From Magnolia sinica (taxonomy: Eukaryota; Streptophyta; Magnoliopsida; Magnoliales; Magnoliaceae), in contig NC_080588.1 in NCBI RefSeq assembly GCF_029962835.1, forward strand, positions 11,736,001 through 11,800,000: a stretch of DNA of 64,000 nucleotides. Reading direction: 5' to 3'. Position 1 is the stretch's first letter; every line of letters starts with the position of its first letter. Under the pieces are notes generated by a model that ran no database searches, was not told where the DNA came from, and was given only the letters and a program-made list of their open reading frames with translations. A program made the translations under genes and the position numbers. Below, in pieces: positions 46,719 through 59,220 of the stretch.

Positions 46719-48517
46719 AAAAAAAAAAAAAAATCTTTTGTATGTTTTGCCATCTTTTGGTAGTGCATAGATCTTTCAAAATTTTGGCATATGTAGGTAT
46801 TTGTTTAACGACATCCAGTAGAGGAATATTGACCTTCACTTGCTTAAGCACCTCTAGAATATCCTGAGAGTTGGAGAGAGGTTTTGGTGTAATCAACTGT
46901 TGAAGGAATGATGCAATCGACTTATTTTGAGGTTCCAATTCTAACCCATGTGGAGCATTTATAGGTCTATCATTCTCAATTTCTTCCGGGTCCTTAGGTT
47001 TTTCAGCCCTCCCGCGGAATGGTTTTGTAAATAATCTTCTCACTCCTAGGAGTGGTGATAGATTTAGCTTGATTTATCTTATGTAAAGAGTTTGAGTCAC
47101 TTATTTCATATTGTGGTTTTTAAATTGGGGAGGGGTTGGGTTGGAAGAATCCCTTTCTCCCCATTCGCTAAGTGTGATTTAATCTTTTAAATTAATGATG
47201 CAAACATTACTGTTGTTGTTTTGAGATCCTGAAATGTTTGCACCGTATTTTGGTTGAATAGCTATTGGTTTTGCATGAACTTTTGAACCGTATCCTCTTA
47301 AGACTTCTTTTAATTTAAGAATTGCATAAGGGCCTCTTGTGGGTTAGCCGTTTGCTCATTTATGCAACTGAAATTTGGGTGGTTCCTCCAGCTGGAGTTG
47401 TATGTATTTTAGGTGGGTCTTCTGAAAGGTCTTTGGTAATTGTTTACGACATTTGATTGCTCATTCAATATCTCTTAAAAAGCAGGAATTGTTGATCAAT
47501 TCTTAGTTATATGTATGTTACAAGCACAAATACCACAAACAACTTCCATAGCCTTTACGGGTTCTACCTTGTTAAGTTCCATGGCCTCGACTTTTCTTGT
47601 GAGTTCGTCCATTCTTCATTTATATCATCTTCCTCTTTTAAAATATAAATTCCTCCTCTTTCCTTTCATTGAGTAGGCTTAGAAGTTATAGTTCTTGAGG
47701 AGGTATCCTATGATTGCGCGTTTTCAGCAAGTTTATCAAAATAATCCCACGCATCATCGGCTTTCTTGTTCATGAATTCCCCATTACACATCATATCCAC
47801 GAATTAGCGCATAGGTGAGGTCAATTCCTCATAGAAAAAGCTTGTTATACGCCATGTTTCCTAGCCATGTTGTGGACATGAATTTATGAGATCCTTAAAT
47901 CACTCCCAACATTGGAAGAAGGTCTCATCCTCTTTTTGTGCAAAATTCATTATTGTTTTCCTTAAGGTATTTGTTTTATGATAGGAGAAGAACTTTTTAA
48001 AGAACTCCCTTATCATCTCAGCCCATGTGCCAATGGACCTTTGTCTTAAGGAATGTAACCACGACTTAACATTTTCTTTCAATGAGAAAGGAAACAATCT
48101 TAGCCTAACCGTGTCCTCAGACACGTTTGGGAAGTGCAATATAAATATGATCTCATCAAACTCCTTTATATGTAAGTATGAACTTTTAGATTATAGTCCA
48201 TGAAACTTCTGGAGGAATTAAATTACCCCTGGTTTAATATCCACAGTCCTTGCATTTAATGGAAATATCATGCAGGATGGTGTACTCACCCCCGCCGATT
48301 GTAAATAATCTCATAGAGTACGAGGTGGGGGTGCATGATGCACCTCGTTTTCATCTTGAACTTCCTCAATTGGATGTTGGGGTTGATTTATAGACATAAC
48401 TTCGATTGACTTAGAGGATCTCAACTGATGTCTAATCCGGTGATGGATAGGCAACCCTTCGACTAATCCTCCTTCACTCAAGAGACGAAGGGTGTTGTCA
48501 CGAATCCATTTAGACAT
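46719..48517 (-). pseudogene. gag remnant of the Athila-like element
   Basis: It starts MSKWIRDNTLRLLSEGG at 48517, about 285 bp inside the primer site. It continues through the core gag block (VRLRLFPFSLKENVKSWL and TWAEMIREFFKKFF, 48139-47900) to an acidic and proline-rich C-terminal region near 47043-46720. Stops between 47900 and 47050 break it. A poly-T run (46718-46735) marks the gag/protease junction. Confidence 0.78.
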
Positions 48518-48795
48518 AAAACACTCTCAGCCCTCAAGTAACTAAACAATTAAATATAAAAATAAAATTAGAAAAACTAAAACAAATAAGAGATCTAAAA
48601 AGGATAAGAGAGAGGGTTAGAACAAAATTACTGAATAAGAATTGTTATGTTAGAATCCTACAAAACAAAAAACAATGTTAGTTTCTAAAAATAATTTCAA
48701 AAAAAATTCTAACCTAAAAACATATCAGAAAAATAAACTCTAATCTTAACCTAATTCTAATACCAATTAATTCCAGAAAAACATGACCGTAGTTT

Positions 48796-48810
48796 CCGGC
48801 AACAACGCCA
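48796..48810 (-). other. Primer binding site, tRNA-Asp type
   Basis: Minus strand TGGCGTTGTTGCCGG; the Athila norm has TGGCGCCGTTGCCGG. Confidence 0.75.
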
Positions 48811-48816
48811 AAAACT

Positions 48817-50204
48817 AGTTCACAACCCCAAGTGTAGGGTCGCGATGTAGTAATAACTTGGTAAGACTGAGGTCGAATCCATAGGGACTAAACTTGTACA
48901 TATTTTAAAAATAACCAGAACTAGAAGTAGAAAAATATTTAAATTGAAATCTGAATAATTGAGAGTAATGGTGAATAATATTGATTAAAACTTATAAATT
49001 TAAAGGTGGGAACTAGGGTGCTAAGGATCCACTTGTTACTATCAAGATACTACCTTACTTGATTCAAGGAATACAATTGGAATTGGAGTCCTATCCTATC
49101 CAATTGGAAAATAAAGCAATTTAAACTAATTTTGAAGTTTTCATTGACCTAATTCCTAATGGAGGAGAATTGTGATGAATGGAAGAGATTCCATCACCTA
49201 CCATGCCCAAGAGATGATGGTGAATAATGAGATTTACCAATCTCATAATCTCAAAACAGGAAAAGAAGATATCTAAAGCTATCACAACATCTATTTTAAT
49301 TTGAGTAACGATAAATTATAGAAAACTGAAAATATTTCTTAAATTCAAATTAGAAATCAACAAAGTTCAATAAGAACAAGAATAAAAAAAAGATAATCAT
49401 CTACATGTGCTACAAGCACTGCTTAGCCCTAGCTAAGAGTTTTAGCTAACCATAGACATGATTGAAACCAAATCTCTTAAACAAAGCATGAAAAATAAAC
49501 TATGGTAGAAGAAAAACTCTTTAGCAGTTCTCCACACTTTTGCTATGCTCCTTGAAACCTTTCTAAACCTTAGAAGATGCTTTGGAGCATCCTAGGGACT
49601 CCTATTTATAGTTGGGGAACTCTAACTTTCGCACCGAGTTAGAAAAATCTGCAAACCGTATCAAATTACACAATCGGCATAAAATCTGTGTACGCCTTCA
49701 ATTTTATTGAAGGGTCTTCGATTGCATCGAAAAATTATCCAAAACTGTCCAGCGAGTTTGGCTTGAAAAATCTTGAAATTCTTGATTGAATTGAACTGAC
49801 TTCGATTGCACCTTTGATACTATCGAAGTGTCTTCGATTGAATCGAAGTCTATTTTGACACTTTTTCAAAACAATGTTTTTCTGCCCCTGGAATTTTAAA
49901 ATATCTTTTTTCAGGACAAGTTTTAAGTTTCATTTTCTTCACTTCAAATCTTCAATTCTCTTCATTTCTCAATTGATTTTCTTGGATATTTGGCATGTGA
50001 ATTCTTTATTAATGACTTCCAAATCTCCAATTCTTCATTATTTTCTTTTGATATGTAAATCTATCCTTTTAAGCGCATATTCATCATAAGCTTCTAAATC
50101 ACCTCGCATGACAAAAAAGTATATAATTAAATAAAATTATTAATTAAAGGCCTAAAAAACTAATGTAATTGGAGGGTTAAATATTCAATATTTGAGTCTC
50201 AATA
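48817..50204 (-). repeat. 5' LTR of the Athila-like element
   Basis: It parallels 40595-41988 over its whole length. The first dinucleotide has decayed (TATTGAGACTC). The TATA box at 49603-49610 is conserved. Confidence 0.85.
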
Positions 50205-50209
50205 GACAA

Positions 50210-51007
50210 TCCTTGTGGAGGGTCCTATTTACAACGATGTCATGAAGCTCCGAATCACTTTTTCAGTTTTACTGCAATTTGTTTCCAACCCATGCCAAAT
50301 GCATGCTACCAAACTGGTGCTTAGATACTAATTTTATATTCCCCCATCTAAGAAACCACCATTAGCATGTTATCCTTAAGCAAATGACCATTTTACCCCT
50401 ATCCTTAGTTTCAAATTAATATTACATCATAAGCTTACATCAAGCCAACCCGTCCAACTTGTGGGTCCTACGTAGATGGAAAACAGCTCCAAAGCATCAT
50501 TCTAACATTTAATGAGTGGGCATTTGTATGTCAACTAAAAATAGGTATTTTGGTCATTTCATACCAATTCCTTGTAATGGAGGGTAACATAAGGAAGGTA
50601 TCTCCAAAATTAAAAAAACAGAAGTATATCTAAACAAGGGAAGGTAGATGAAAGAACAGAAACCAAGAAAATAAATAACAACCTACTTATATAGTAAATA
50701 GCTATTACCATTCATGTGTAAAAGTCTTTATACAACGCACCAGTCATCCAATCCTTTATATGGAACCTATCTGCATACATGCCACCCACTTCTTACAAAA
50801 CAGCAGTTATATATCTTTCATTTCCCACAATACGTAAAACACCTAAAAGCCACACTAACATCTAAGTAAAACCCATGATAATTAAAACCAAGACCACAAG
50901 AAAACCATGTTCTTATCTATGCCTACCTACCCAGTCTGCTTACAAAACCATGGAGATAGAAGACTTTATTCTCCAAATTTCCAAATGTACCCTCCGACGG
51001 TCATCTT
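50210..51007. other. 3' flank of the P450 gene
   Basis: No further gene is seen. A minus-strand AATAAA at 50970-50965, 38 nt past the stop codon, is the likely polyadenylation signal of the P450. Confidence 0.55.
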
Positions 51008-52997
51008 TCAATGCCTAGGAACAGCCCTACAGACAAGAGGAGTCTTCATCTCAAGGGACAGTTTGAGGCACTCAGATAAATCCACACCATTTTCTGAAGG
51101 GACCCACTTGAAGCTTTGAAGTAGCTGGGCCAACCACAGATAGACAGTAGCCAGGCCCATTGCCTTACCAGGACACACCCTCCGACCGGACCCGAAAGGC
51201 GCCAACCTCAGATCAGATCCTAAAACACTCATGTCCTCTTCGATGAACCTCTCGGGTATGAATTCCTCTGGGCTCTGCCATATGCTCTTGTCGTGTGTTA
51301 TCGCCCACATGTTCACCATCGCAGTCGTCCCAGCTGGAATGAAGTTGTTGCCAACATGGACGTCATGGATTGCGAGGCGGGCCCATGAGAGGAGTGGGCC
51401 AGGGGGGTGCATTCGGAGGGATTCCTTCACTATGGATTGAAGGTAAGGGAGGTTGGGTATATCAGAATCTGATATGGGCCGAGACTTTCCGACCACAGCA
51501 TCTATTTCAGACTGGGCCCTGGATTGGATATCTGGGTGCACGACCATCCTTGCCAGGATCCACTCCAAGAGGATTGCTACTGTGTCGGTGCCGCGGAAGA
51601 TCATTTCCTGAAATGAGTAGAAAACATGTAGCAGTCAGATTTTCAGCAAATGGAATGTCATGGCTTTGATTGGACCGTCCTAATATCAAATAAATGGATC
51701 TTTACTCATTGATCAGATTGTATACCACCTATCAAAGGGTCCAAACAGTATGATTTTTGAACGATAGTCCATTCAGCATTCGAGCTATCAAATGAATGGT
51801 TTAGATATTGTCCAGGAATGCTATATGTGTGACAATAAGAAGGGGGTGGCCCACCACCCATCCCTGATATGAATTGAGGAAAAAAAGCAAAACCCACAAA
51901 CGGATTTTCCAGAGAGTATAGTTCGAGGTTGTCCATCAAGTGTGCCCTATGATAGATGGCACATGTTTTAAAAAATCACATCTATGAGACAATCCCCCAC
52001 GTCAATTTCTTCAATTAAACACTTTGGCTTTCTTCGACAACTACTTATTAGACGGCTAGGATTATCCAAGCAAAGTCTACTGTGAAACATTAGACATCCA
52101 TGGCAGGGACAACTGCTGGACGGTCTGGAAAGCTGGAGTGTACAGAAAGGTTCCAGTGATATTTTGGGAATTCCTAAAAATAACCAAAGTAACCTCATTT
52201 ATTTATTTTCTTAAAAGCAGTGGAATGTAGTTTGGTGGACCTCGTGTGTGTGTGTGTATGGCATCCAACCCGCTCAAAAGATGATCCCCAACATTTTGAT
52301 CAAAGCAAACTAAAAACGACTTAGATCTGGTTATCAAGTGGGCCACACCATTAACGACAATAATGTACACAACTTAAGAATCATGTATGCCACATGCGGT
52401 GATGTTGTCCGTTTATTTTTGGTTCATCTGATAATCATAGTGGGATTGGATATTATATTCACACAATGTGGGCCCCACAGTGCTGAAATCTACTACCTCT
52501 TAGAGAAAATAAAAATAATAAACGAGAATATTTTTGGTGAAAACTTAGTGGTATTTCATGAAATTTGGTGCAACCAAACACACCCTAAAGGAAAAGAAAA
52601 AAAAAAGAAGAGGAGTTTTCCACTCATGCAACTCAAATATCAAAGCCTGAGTTGACTCAATCGAGTTTCAAGTTGAGTCAGCGAGTTCTACAACTTTGCC
52701 TTATAAAGAAGGTGTAGAAGTCCATGCACAAAGCATCAGAGTTCATCCTTGTCATCCCTTGTCAACTATGGGCCCACATGTACGGATACCTGATAGACCA
52801 GAAACATCCTGAGAACCAGGACCATGCAATCTCTTGGAGAGGGACGAAAAAATTCCTTCAAAAATATAGTAAAATCAAAAGTTAAAAAAGGAGCGCAAAT
52901 ACCAGGGAGAATGAACGTGGATGAAATATTTCTGAAATCAAAAGGAGAACGCACCAAAACCTTTTCGAGTAAAAGCACCATCTCTCATTAGAAATGT

Positions 52998-53034
<37 letters not shown>

Positions 53035-53171
53035 AACCCAAGACGTAAGCAGTAAAACCCGTAAAGCAAAATCAAACCACTGAGAGAGAACCTTCCAAGC
53101 ACAATCTTCCAAAAACCCATCACAGGATATAACCAAAAACCCATGAATGAAAATCAAAGTACTCATAAGGA

Positions 53172-53210
<39 letters not shown>

Positions 53211-54184
53211 ACCCAAAGAACAGCAATCATATCAGAATCACTAAGCCTATCCTCCTCCTCCAAATCAAGCAAAACATCCACAAAATCCTCTTCCCCATCA
53301 TCACCCCCACCATCACCCCTCCTCTTCTTCCTATGCTCCTCTACGATCCTCCCAACAAAACCATTCACCCTACAAACCAATCCCCTACACCTTCTCCTCA
53401 CCCCTTGCAAATCCAACCACCCCACCAATGGAAAATGGTCACTCCAATTGAATTTCCCAAGCAACTCATACCCTTCACTAACCAGCTCCTCCAATTCATC
53501 TCCCTCCTTTTCCCGCCCAAATTCAAATTTCCTCCCAAAAACCGTCCTCATCACATTATTCAGCGACCCGAAATGCAGCACCCTTTTCACCTCAACCTCT
53601 CCTCTCTCTACCATCGCTGCTCGAATCTCGCCCACCATCTTCATTCCAATTTCCCTCCTGAAACCCCCAAAAGCAGCAATCCGCTTTGGGCTGAACAGAT
53701 GGGTTGCTGAGATTCTCCTCAGATTCCTCCAATACTCACCGAACGGAGCGAACCCCATAGCTCGGTGGAAGAGGAGCTCGTAGGCGGATTCCTTAACAGG
53801 GCGGTCAGCGAATGCTGAGCTGTTGAGAATCTCTTTTGCAGTTTGTGGGTGGCTGGAAATGACGAAACGGGTCAGCCCAATGGAGAATGCCATGAGTGGG
53901 ATGGCATTGAAGGTGCGGGCAAGACGAGCAAGAACACGGTGGGTGATGGGGCCGGAGAATGGTATGAGAAGGCCGATGAGTGGAAGGCCGGAGGGACCTG
54001 GGATGGCGGTTGGTGACCGGTTTTTGGCAATGAGGGCCCATGCAAAGCCGCCAGGGGAGAAGCAGAAGGTGAAGGTGATGGCAAGGAGGAGAAGTATGGC
54101 GAGGAATTCGAATTGGAGGAATGATGAGGAAGCAATTCTGGGGTGGAAGAGAAGGAATGAGGCAGAATTCATATCAGAAGACAT
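51008..54184 (-). CDS. CYP78A: Cytochrome P450 of the CYP78A family, two exons, 523 residues
   Basis: Exon 1 is 54184-53213 (324 codons), exon 2 is 51607-51008 (199 codons plus stop). The 1605-bp intron starts GTAACT at 53212 and ends TTTCAG at 51608, phase 0. Residues 24-43 form the membrane anchor, followed by the proline hinge [11 protein letters not shown] (61-71). [20 protein letters not shown] in exon 1 is a CYP78A hallmark. Exon 2 has the I-helix FRGTDTV (328-334), the K-helix ESLR (386-389), PERF (442-445) and the haem loop [10 protein letters not shown] with the cysteine ligand near 469. Length and the single intron position fit the family. CYP78A enzymes (KLUH, PLASTOCHRON1) are ER monooxygenases that affect organ and seed size through an unidentified mobile signal; the substrate is unknown. 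No frame break was found. The exact subfamily member cannot be decided. Confidence 0.95.
53001..53032. repeat. Second (CT)n microsatellite in the P450 intron
   Basis: 32 bp of GA on the plus strand, about 140 bp further into the intron than the first tract. Confidence 0.95.
53174..53208. repeat. (CT)n microsatellite at the start of the P450 intron
   Basis: The intron reads GTAA and then goes straight into about 35 nt of CTCTCT on the coding strand. Confidence 0.95.
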
Positions 54185-54361
54185 GGTTTTTGAGAATGAG
54201 GATTTCAGGCAGATTCAGCGGGTTTTCAGGTGCGGTTTGATGGGAGAGAAATAGGATTTTTGGGATGGAATGGTGGTTTTCTGATAGAAATGGGATTGGG
54301 GAGAGAGAGAGAGAGTAGAGTGCAGAATGTAGAGCGTGAAAGGAAAGAGAGGGGGGAGGGC

Positions 54362-54370
54362 GTTTAAATA
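54362..54370 (-). promoter_or_regulatory. TATA-like box of the P450
   Basis: The minus strand reads TATTTAAAC at 54370-54362, about 180 bp before the ATG at 54184. The interval is rich in CT on the coding strand, common in plant 5' leaders. Confidence 0.5.
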
Positions 54371-54390
54371 GGAGAGAAAGCGGTGTTTGA

Positions 54391-57335
54391 ATTTTAACTC
54401 TGGGCAGGTAGAAGTAATATCTCTGATCATCACTTCAGTGCTTTATCTTGAGAAAGAAGAATCCATTAATTTCAACCATGGTCAGGTTAAAGAGAAAGGA
54501 GACGGATTGCCTACTACCAGTGTCACTGGGGAGGTTGCTACTCACAGTGCTCCATGGACCCCACCATGATGTGTCCTATCCACGCCATCCATATATTTTC
54601 CCAGACTATTTTATGGCATGAGCCCAAAAATGAGATATATCCAAATCTCATATGCACCACACTATAGGAAAGAGTGGTGATTGAACAGTCACCGTTAGAA
54701 ACTTCTAAGCTATACGAAAGAAGTTTTGGATTAAGGTGATATTTGTTCTTCTCTACATTGTTAGTCACCTAACCAATCGGTTACATGACAAATAAACATT
54801 ACGGTGAGCCTCAGGAAGTTTTTAATGGCAGACAATCAATCTACTGTTTTGTTATGGTGCGGTACAGTCGAGAATTGGATATGCCTCATTTTTTTGGGTC
54901 ATGCTCTGTAAAATAAATGGGCTGCTGGGATAAAATACATATATCATGTGCAGAGAGAGAGCTGTCAGTAACCACCTTACTTCTTCTTATGCTGTCACTA
55001 GTCATGCTGTGATGGAAGAGAAATGGCTTTTGCGTCGTATAGATCAAACGTACTACCTACCTTTTTATGGGACGTGAAAAAAAAAACTTTTAGCACAAAA
55101 ATAAACCTCATTTGTATGGACTAATTTAGAAAAAAAAAAATACCCGTGCTTTTCAGAACTTCCTACTCATTTTTGCCAAAAAACAAAAAGAGACTAACTT
55201 TAAAAAAAAGAAAAAAGAAAAAAAGAGGGCAATTTCGTCCTAAAGTCTAGCTTCATAACATAACGTTTTGGGATGCCGCCAAATCACACTGAATAAAAGG
55301 CAGCGTCTAAAGCCACAATTATTTCAAAGAGAAATGCTCGGGTGATCTCCTAGATGATTGTAAATTATAGTGCTCTTGCATGCATTGATCCACTTGTACG
55401 GTACCAATTTCATGGGCCACCCTACAAAGATCACACTAATTGGATGATCCAATTCACCACTGATTTGACATTTTGTCTATACCCATTCTTTTTCCAGCCC
55501 ATGGATCGAATGGTTATGATTATCTAAAAATCTAATTCTTCATAATCACAGGTAATCCATGATGGGCCCAAACAAGTAGATGAATCAAATTCTTAATTAA
55601 ACCTATTTCTAGTAAATGGTCTTCCATATTTTTTTTTAACATACTCGCACCCACATACACCACGGTGGGCACTCGAACTACGGTGTTAATGAGCTGGGCT
55701 CGCACAAAAAAAAAAAATTCAGAATTTTGAATAGCCAGCCTTATAGCTCGGTTCCAAAGCAATTCAAAATATGGGCTAGGAGCTACCCAGGCCCAACCCC
55801 ATTGACAGCCCTAACTCAAACCCATGACCTGTGGAAACGCTTGTGAGTTTACCACTATGTCATGAGTAGGAACTCCCATTGTCAGTATTAAGAACCTTTA
55901 CACATGTTATAAAGATCTACGATTCGTGAGATGGTACCAAAATAATGAACAACTATCTAAAAACCTTGGCATTTTAAGGGTTGGATTAATTTGATTTATT
56001 AGAAGATGTGATGGAAAATGAACACCATGGTTAGGTCCTACATCTTAGATTTTTATAAATTAATGCATGTAGTACTATTTTAAGTGCGGCAACACTGACT
56101 TTTCTTTTCCACCGCAATGTATTTGAACCCATGACCTCGTGTTGAAACTCAGGTGAGTCTTCCGTTGGAGCATGAGTAAGGACCCATCCGGTAAACCTAA
56201 TACTCTGTGAGTACTAGAGTTGAAGTTAAATTTACCATCTTCTTAAGTACTATGAGCCGAGCCTGCAGGGGACATGGATTTCCTGCCAAAGCCAAAAGTT
56301 TTTGCACTGAAAACCTGGGTATCCATCCATTTTATGAGTTCATTTTGGGACATGAGGATAAAACTAAGCCAAATTCAATACACAAGTGGACTGAAAATGA
56401 GAGGATTGAACATCCACAGTTGAAATATTCACAGCCACATAAGTTTTGAATCAGGCTAATATATATGCTTTCACTTCATCCTACTAAGAATGACTTTATG
56501 AGTGGTACGGATGTCATGTAAACATCACCCTGGATCTCAAGGGAGGTTTCAACAGTACGAATTTCCCTTATCCATCTTTTCCTTTAGTGCGGTCCACTTG
56601 AGTCTCGGATCCTGCACACTTTTGGTATCATGTTCTAAAATGATATTAGAAAACGGATGGATGGGGTAAATTTCTCACAAATACCATGGTGGCCCCATGT
56701 GCACCTTGGCCGGAAATCCGCGTCCCGAGCTTGGCCTAAATGTGCCAGTCTAGCTTAAGGAAAGGCCACAGGTTCAATGACAAGTCACGCCTGATGCCTG
56801 ATTAATAGATGGGAACTGACACCTGCAAAGGCACATGTATAACCATTTTTTATACTGGGCGTTTACAGCCACGAGATATAAAAATTAATAATTATTTTTA
56901 TATTATCACATTTTGTGGTTAGAAAACCTTTGTAATGTAAATAGCGGTACAGGCGCCTGTACGTGACATCTCTGATGGGCTTGTCCCTGTACTTCAATCT
57001 CGAGCTTGTACGCCTCCTGATACTGCAGCTCAAGTCCAGGCCAAAGCAAGCTAGCCCCACAAGCCCATCTGGCCAACTGACCCATTGACAGCCGTCTCCA
57101 GGTGTAGTGAGATTTGGAGATCTAGTATGGGTTAGGATGCCCTTTGGCCTAACTCGTTTAAGTAGATTGTCCCGCCCAATCCAATGTTATAACCACATCC
57201 CTAACTCTAACCAGCCCCGGCTCATCCAACGAGCCTCTATAACGGCACATTTACTTAAATAGGCCTTTTTAATTTTCTGGGTGTGCGTACCAGCCAATCC
57301 TATAACATGATGAACTCAGGACTGATGGGACGGAT
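54391..57335. other. Gene-free region upstream of the P450
   Basis: No coding domain recognised. It contains GGACCCCACCATGATG MITE sequence near 54554-54840 and a right-end fragment of the CGGATTTCC MITE family near 56600-56720. Several homopolymer runs of A lie near 55080-55230. Confidence 0.5.
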
Positions 57336-58015
57336 TGACGCAAGTGCAGTCTGTGATGAGGCGACCGCCTTCTTCAAGGGGATAACTACGAATCCACGTA
57401 GCTTACAGGAACTCATCACAAATATTCTTTAAATTCATGAGGTAAAATTAGAAAAAAGAAATAAATCTAATAAGTTTAAAATAACTTGCTTGATAATTAA
57501 AATTGAGTTTCCAACCCTTTAAACAGTGATACCAAACTTAGGAAGGAGTTTTATAATCAAACTCTCTAAAATCGCAACTTAATATAAATAGTAAATTTCA
57601 TGATTTCCATGGGACTTAGTGGATTTTGGCAAAAAATAGTAAGGGTCCAATTTGGCTTAACCACTTTACTCTAATTTTTCTAAGCCCTTTTCATGTTAGG
57701 CACGACTCCTAAAACTCAACGGTTATGATTGAATTAAAACTTACTATAAATAATAAAAATGGATATAAAATGTAATTTCAACCGTCGATCCGATGGAATC
57801 TCGTAAATTTAGCATGGTTAACCCGACGTAGCGGGGTTGGTTGGCTAAAGTAGCTTCTCCTATCCCAAAATCACATATGGTACGTCGAATAATTCATTTC
57901 AGTTTGCGAGATATGTCTTGTTTAGTATTCTGACGATCCTGATCACTTCCGCCTGCGATCGGGCCTTTTCTGGTCTATCTTGGACATGAAAATGTCTGCC
58001 ACCTACTCTACATCA
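57336..58015 (-). repeat. Solo LTR of the chromovirus-like family
   Basis: It matches the LTRs at 5576 and 10676 in the same orientation and ends (element start) TGATGTAGAG at 58015. Neither side has internal sequence. Flanks CGGAT/CTAAT match at only three of five bases, so the duplication is eroded or the left end is slightly off. Confidence 0.75.
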
Positions 58016-58149
58016 CTAATAAACTCAAAGTCTACTGCTAACCAAGTTGGGCTGATTGGCTGATGGGTCGACCCACGCAGTCGCCACCCCTAAGAGAGGT
58101 TCAAAATTTTATATGGTTATTTTAGACTTATTAATCTTTTTGAATTATT

Positions 58150-58730
58150 ATGCAATGCTTAGACCAAGAGAGTGAATTTAACCAAGGTAGAAGATTTAAT
58201 GTACCTGTATTGCATTTTTCTTCTGTTTAAAATGTGAGACTTAATCTATATGCAGAATATGCCTACGGATCTGTCTGTGCATGGGACGTGGCGATCAGGG
58301 GTTTATATAGCGTACCTAGATGAGACACTGCCATGAAAGCCGGATAAGAATATCAGAATACCAGAATTCCTTTAGAGCTTAGGATCTTCCTCTCCTTCAC
58401 ACCCTTTCTACAATTCACAAGATGAGACTCGAATTTCTACCGTGGTGTAGGATTGAGGGCCAGCTCTCTTTTATAGAGACTGTGGAAGGGGAGTTTGAAA
58501 TGCATCAAAACTCCCTCTCCCACGCTCCACATTGTTGTGTCCTAATTCGACTCAAACTGCTGTCTGTGTAAATAGCCATAGCATTCCAGCCCTAGTACGC
58601 ACTGTTGCACAATGAGAATTGTGCAGCGAATCACATGAAGTGGGGCCCACTGGTCTACTCAATCATCTAGTCCAATTGAATGACAATCCAGACCGTTGAT
58701 CAGTAAGGCCCACTGAATAAAGTTCTTACA
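58150..58730 (-). repeat. 3' LTR of a Ty1/copia element (right edge firm, left edge not)
   Basis: Element-sense start TGTAAGAACTTTATTC at 58730 follows the purine tract CAAGTGGGAGAA. The minus strand has TATAAAAG at 58475-58468. The far end cannot be placed because no second LTR is visible to compare. Confidence 0.6.
58468..58475 (-). promoter_or_regulatory. TATA box in the copia LTR
   Basis: TATAAAAG on the minus strand, about 255 bp into the LTR. Confidence 0.5.
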
Positions 58731-59220
58731 TTCTCCCACTTGGGCCTCATTGAGCAACGTCAATGATAGTCATATAGAATAATTTTGAAAACAAGTTTTG
58801 ATCTTTTAAGAAAATATCCAAATAGTTAACCAATGAAATAGTTAGATGATATGAGTAATGCTATTCAATCTGGTCCATTAAGACTGTCAGTATCGAAACG
58901 CGATAATCGTCACTACATTTAATTTAGGCGAAGTGAGACTAAGCGCGATCATAAGTACTTTCAATCTTAACGACATAGATCACGAACTAGGAATGTGGTA
59001 TAAGGATTACACACTTTAATGTGATGATATGTGCTTATCCTTAAGAGGTCCTGAACCTTTTACATGTCTCCAACGAGACACGACTGTAGTAATAATTACT
59101 CAAAATTTGCGCATATATATAGAGAAACAGAAATAAATCTTTATATCAAAATTATCTAAACAAACTGTATAAAACGAGATCTCTAAATGTCTATGAAAAT
59201 CAAAATACGCTCAACTCCAA

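Larger units (their letters stand above)
40595..50204 (-). mobile_element. Athila-like Ty3/gypsy element with both LTRs
   Basis: Minus strand. Left (3') LTR 40595-41988, right (5') LTR about 48817-50204. The primer site TGGCGTTGTTGCCGG (48810-48796) is a tRNA-Asp type used by Athila elements, with C-to-T changes. The polypurine tract GCTGGTTGGGGGTG (42002-41989) sits at the 3' LTR. Flanks GACAT (40590-40594) and GACAA (50205-50209) look like a duplication with one substitution. In about the first 88 aligned LTR positions I count nine differences, all transitions, as expected for old methylated DNA. Confidence 0.87.

Noticed and set aside
53147-53783. Long plus-strand open frames (up to 187 codons) opposite the P450 exon 1
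   Set aside because: They are shadows of the high-GC third positions of the real minus-strand exon; no domain or signal supports them.
56947-56962. Perfect 16-bp palindrome GTACAGGCGCCTGTAC
   Set aside because: An isolated single palindrome of this length can occur by chance in 64 kb and nothing around it suggests a function.
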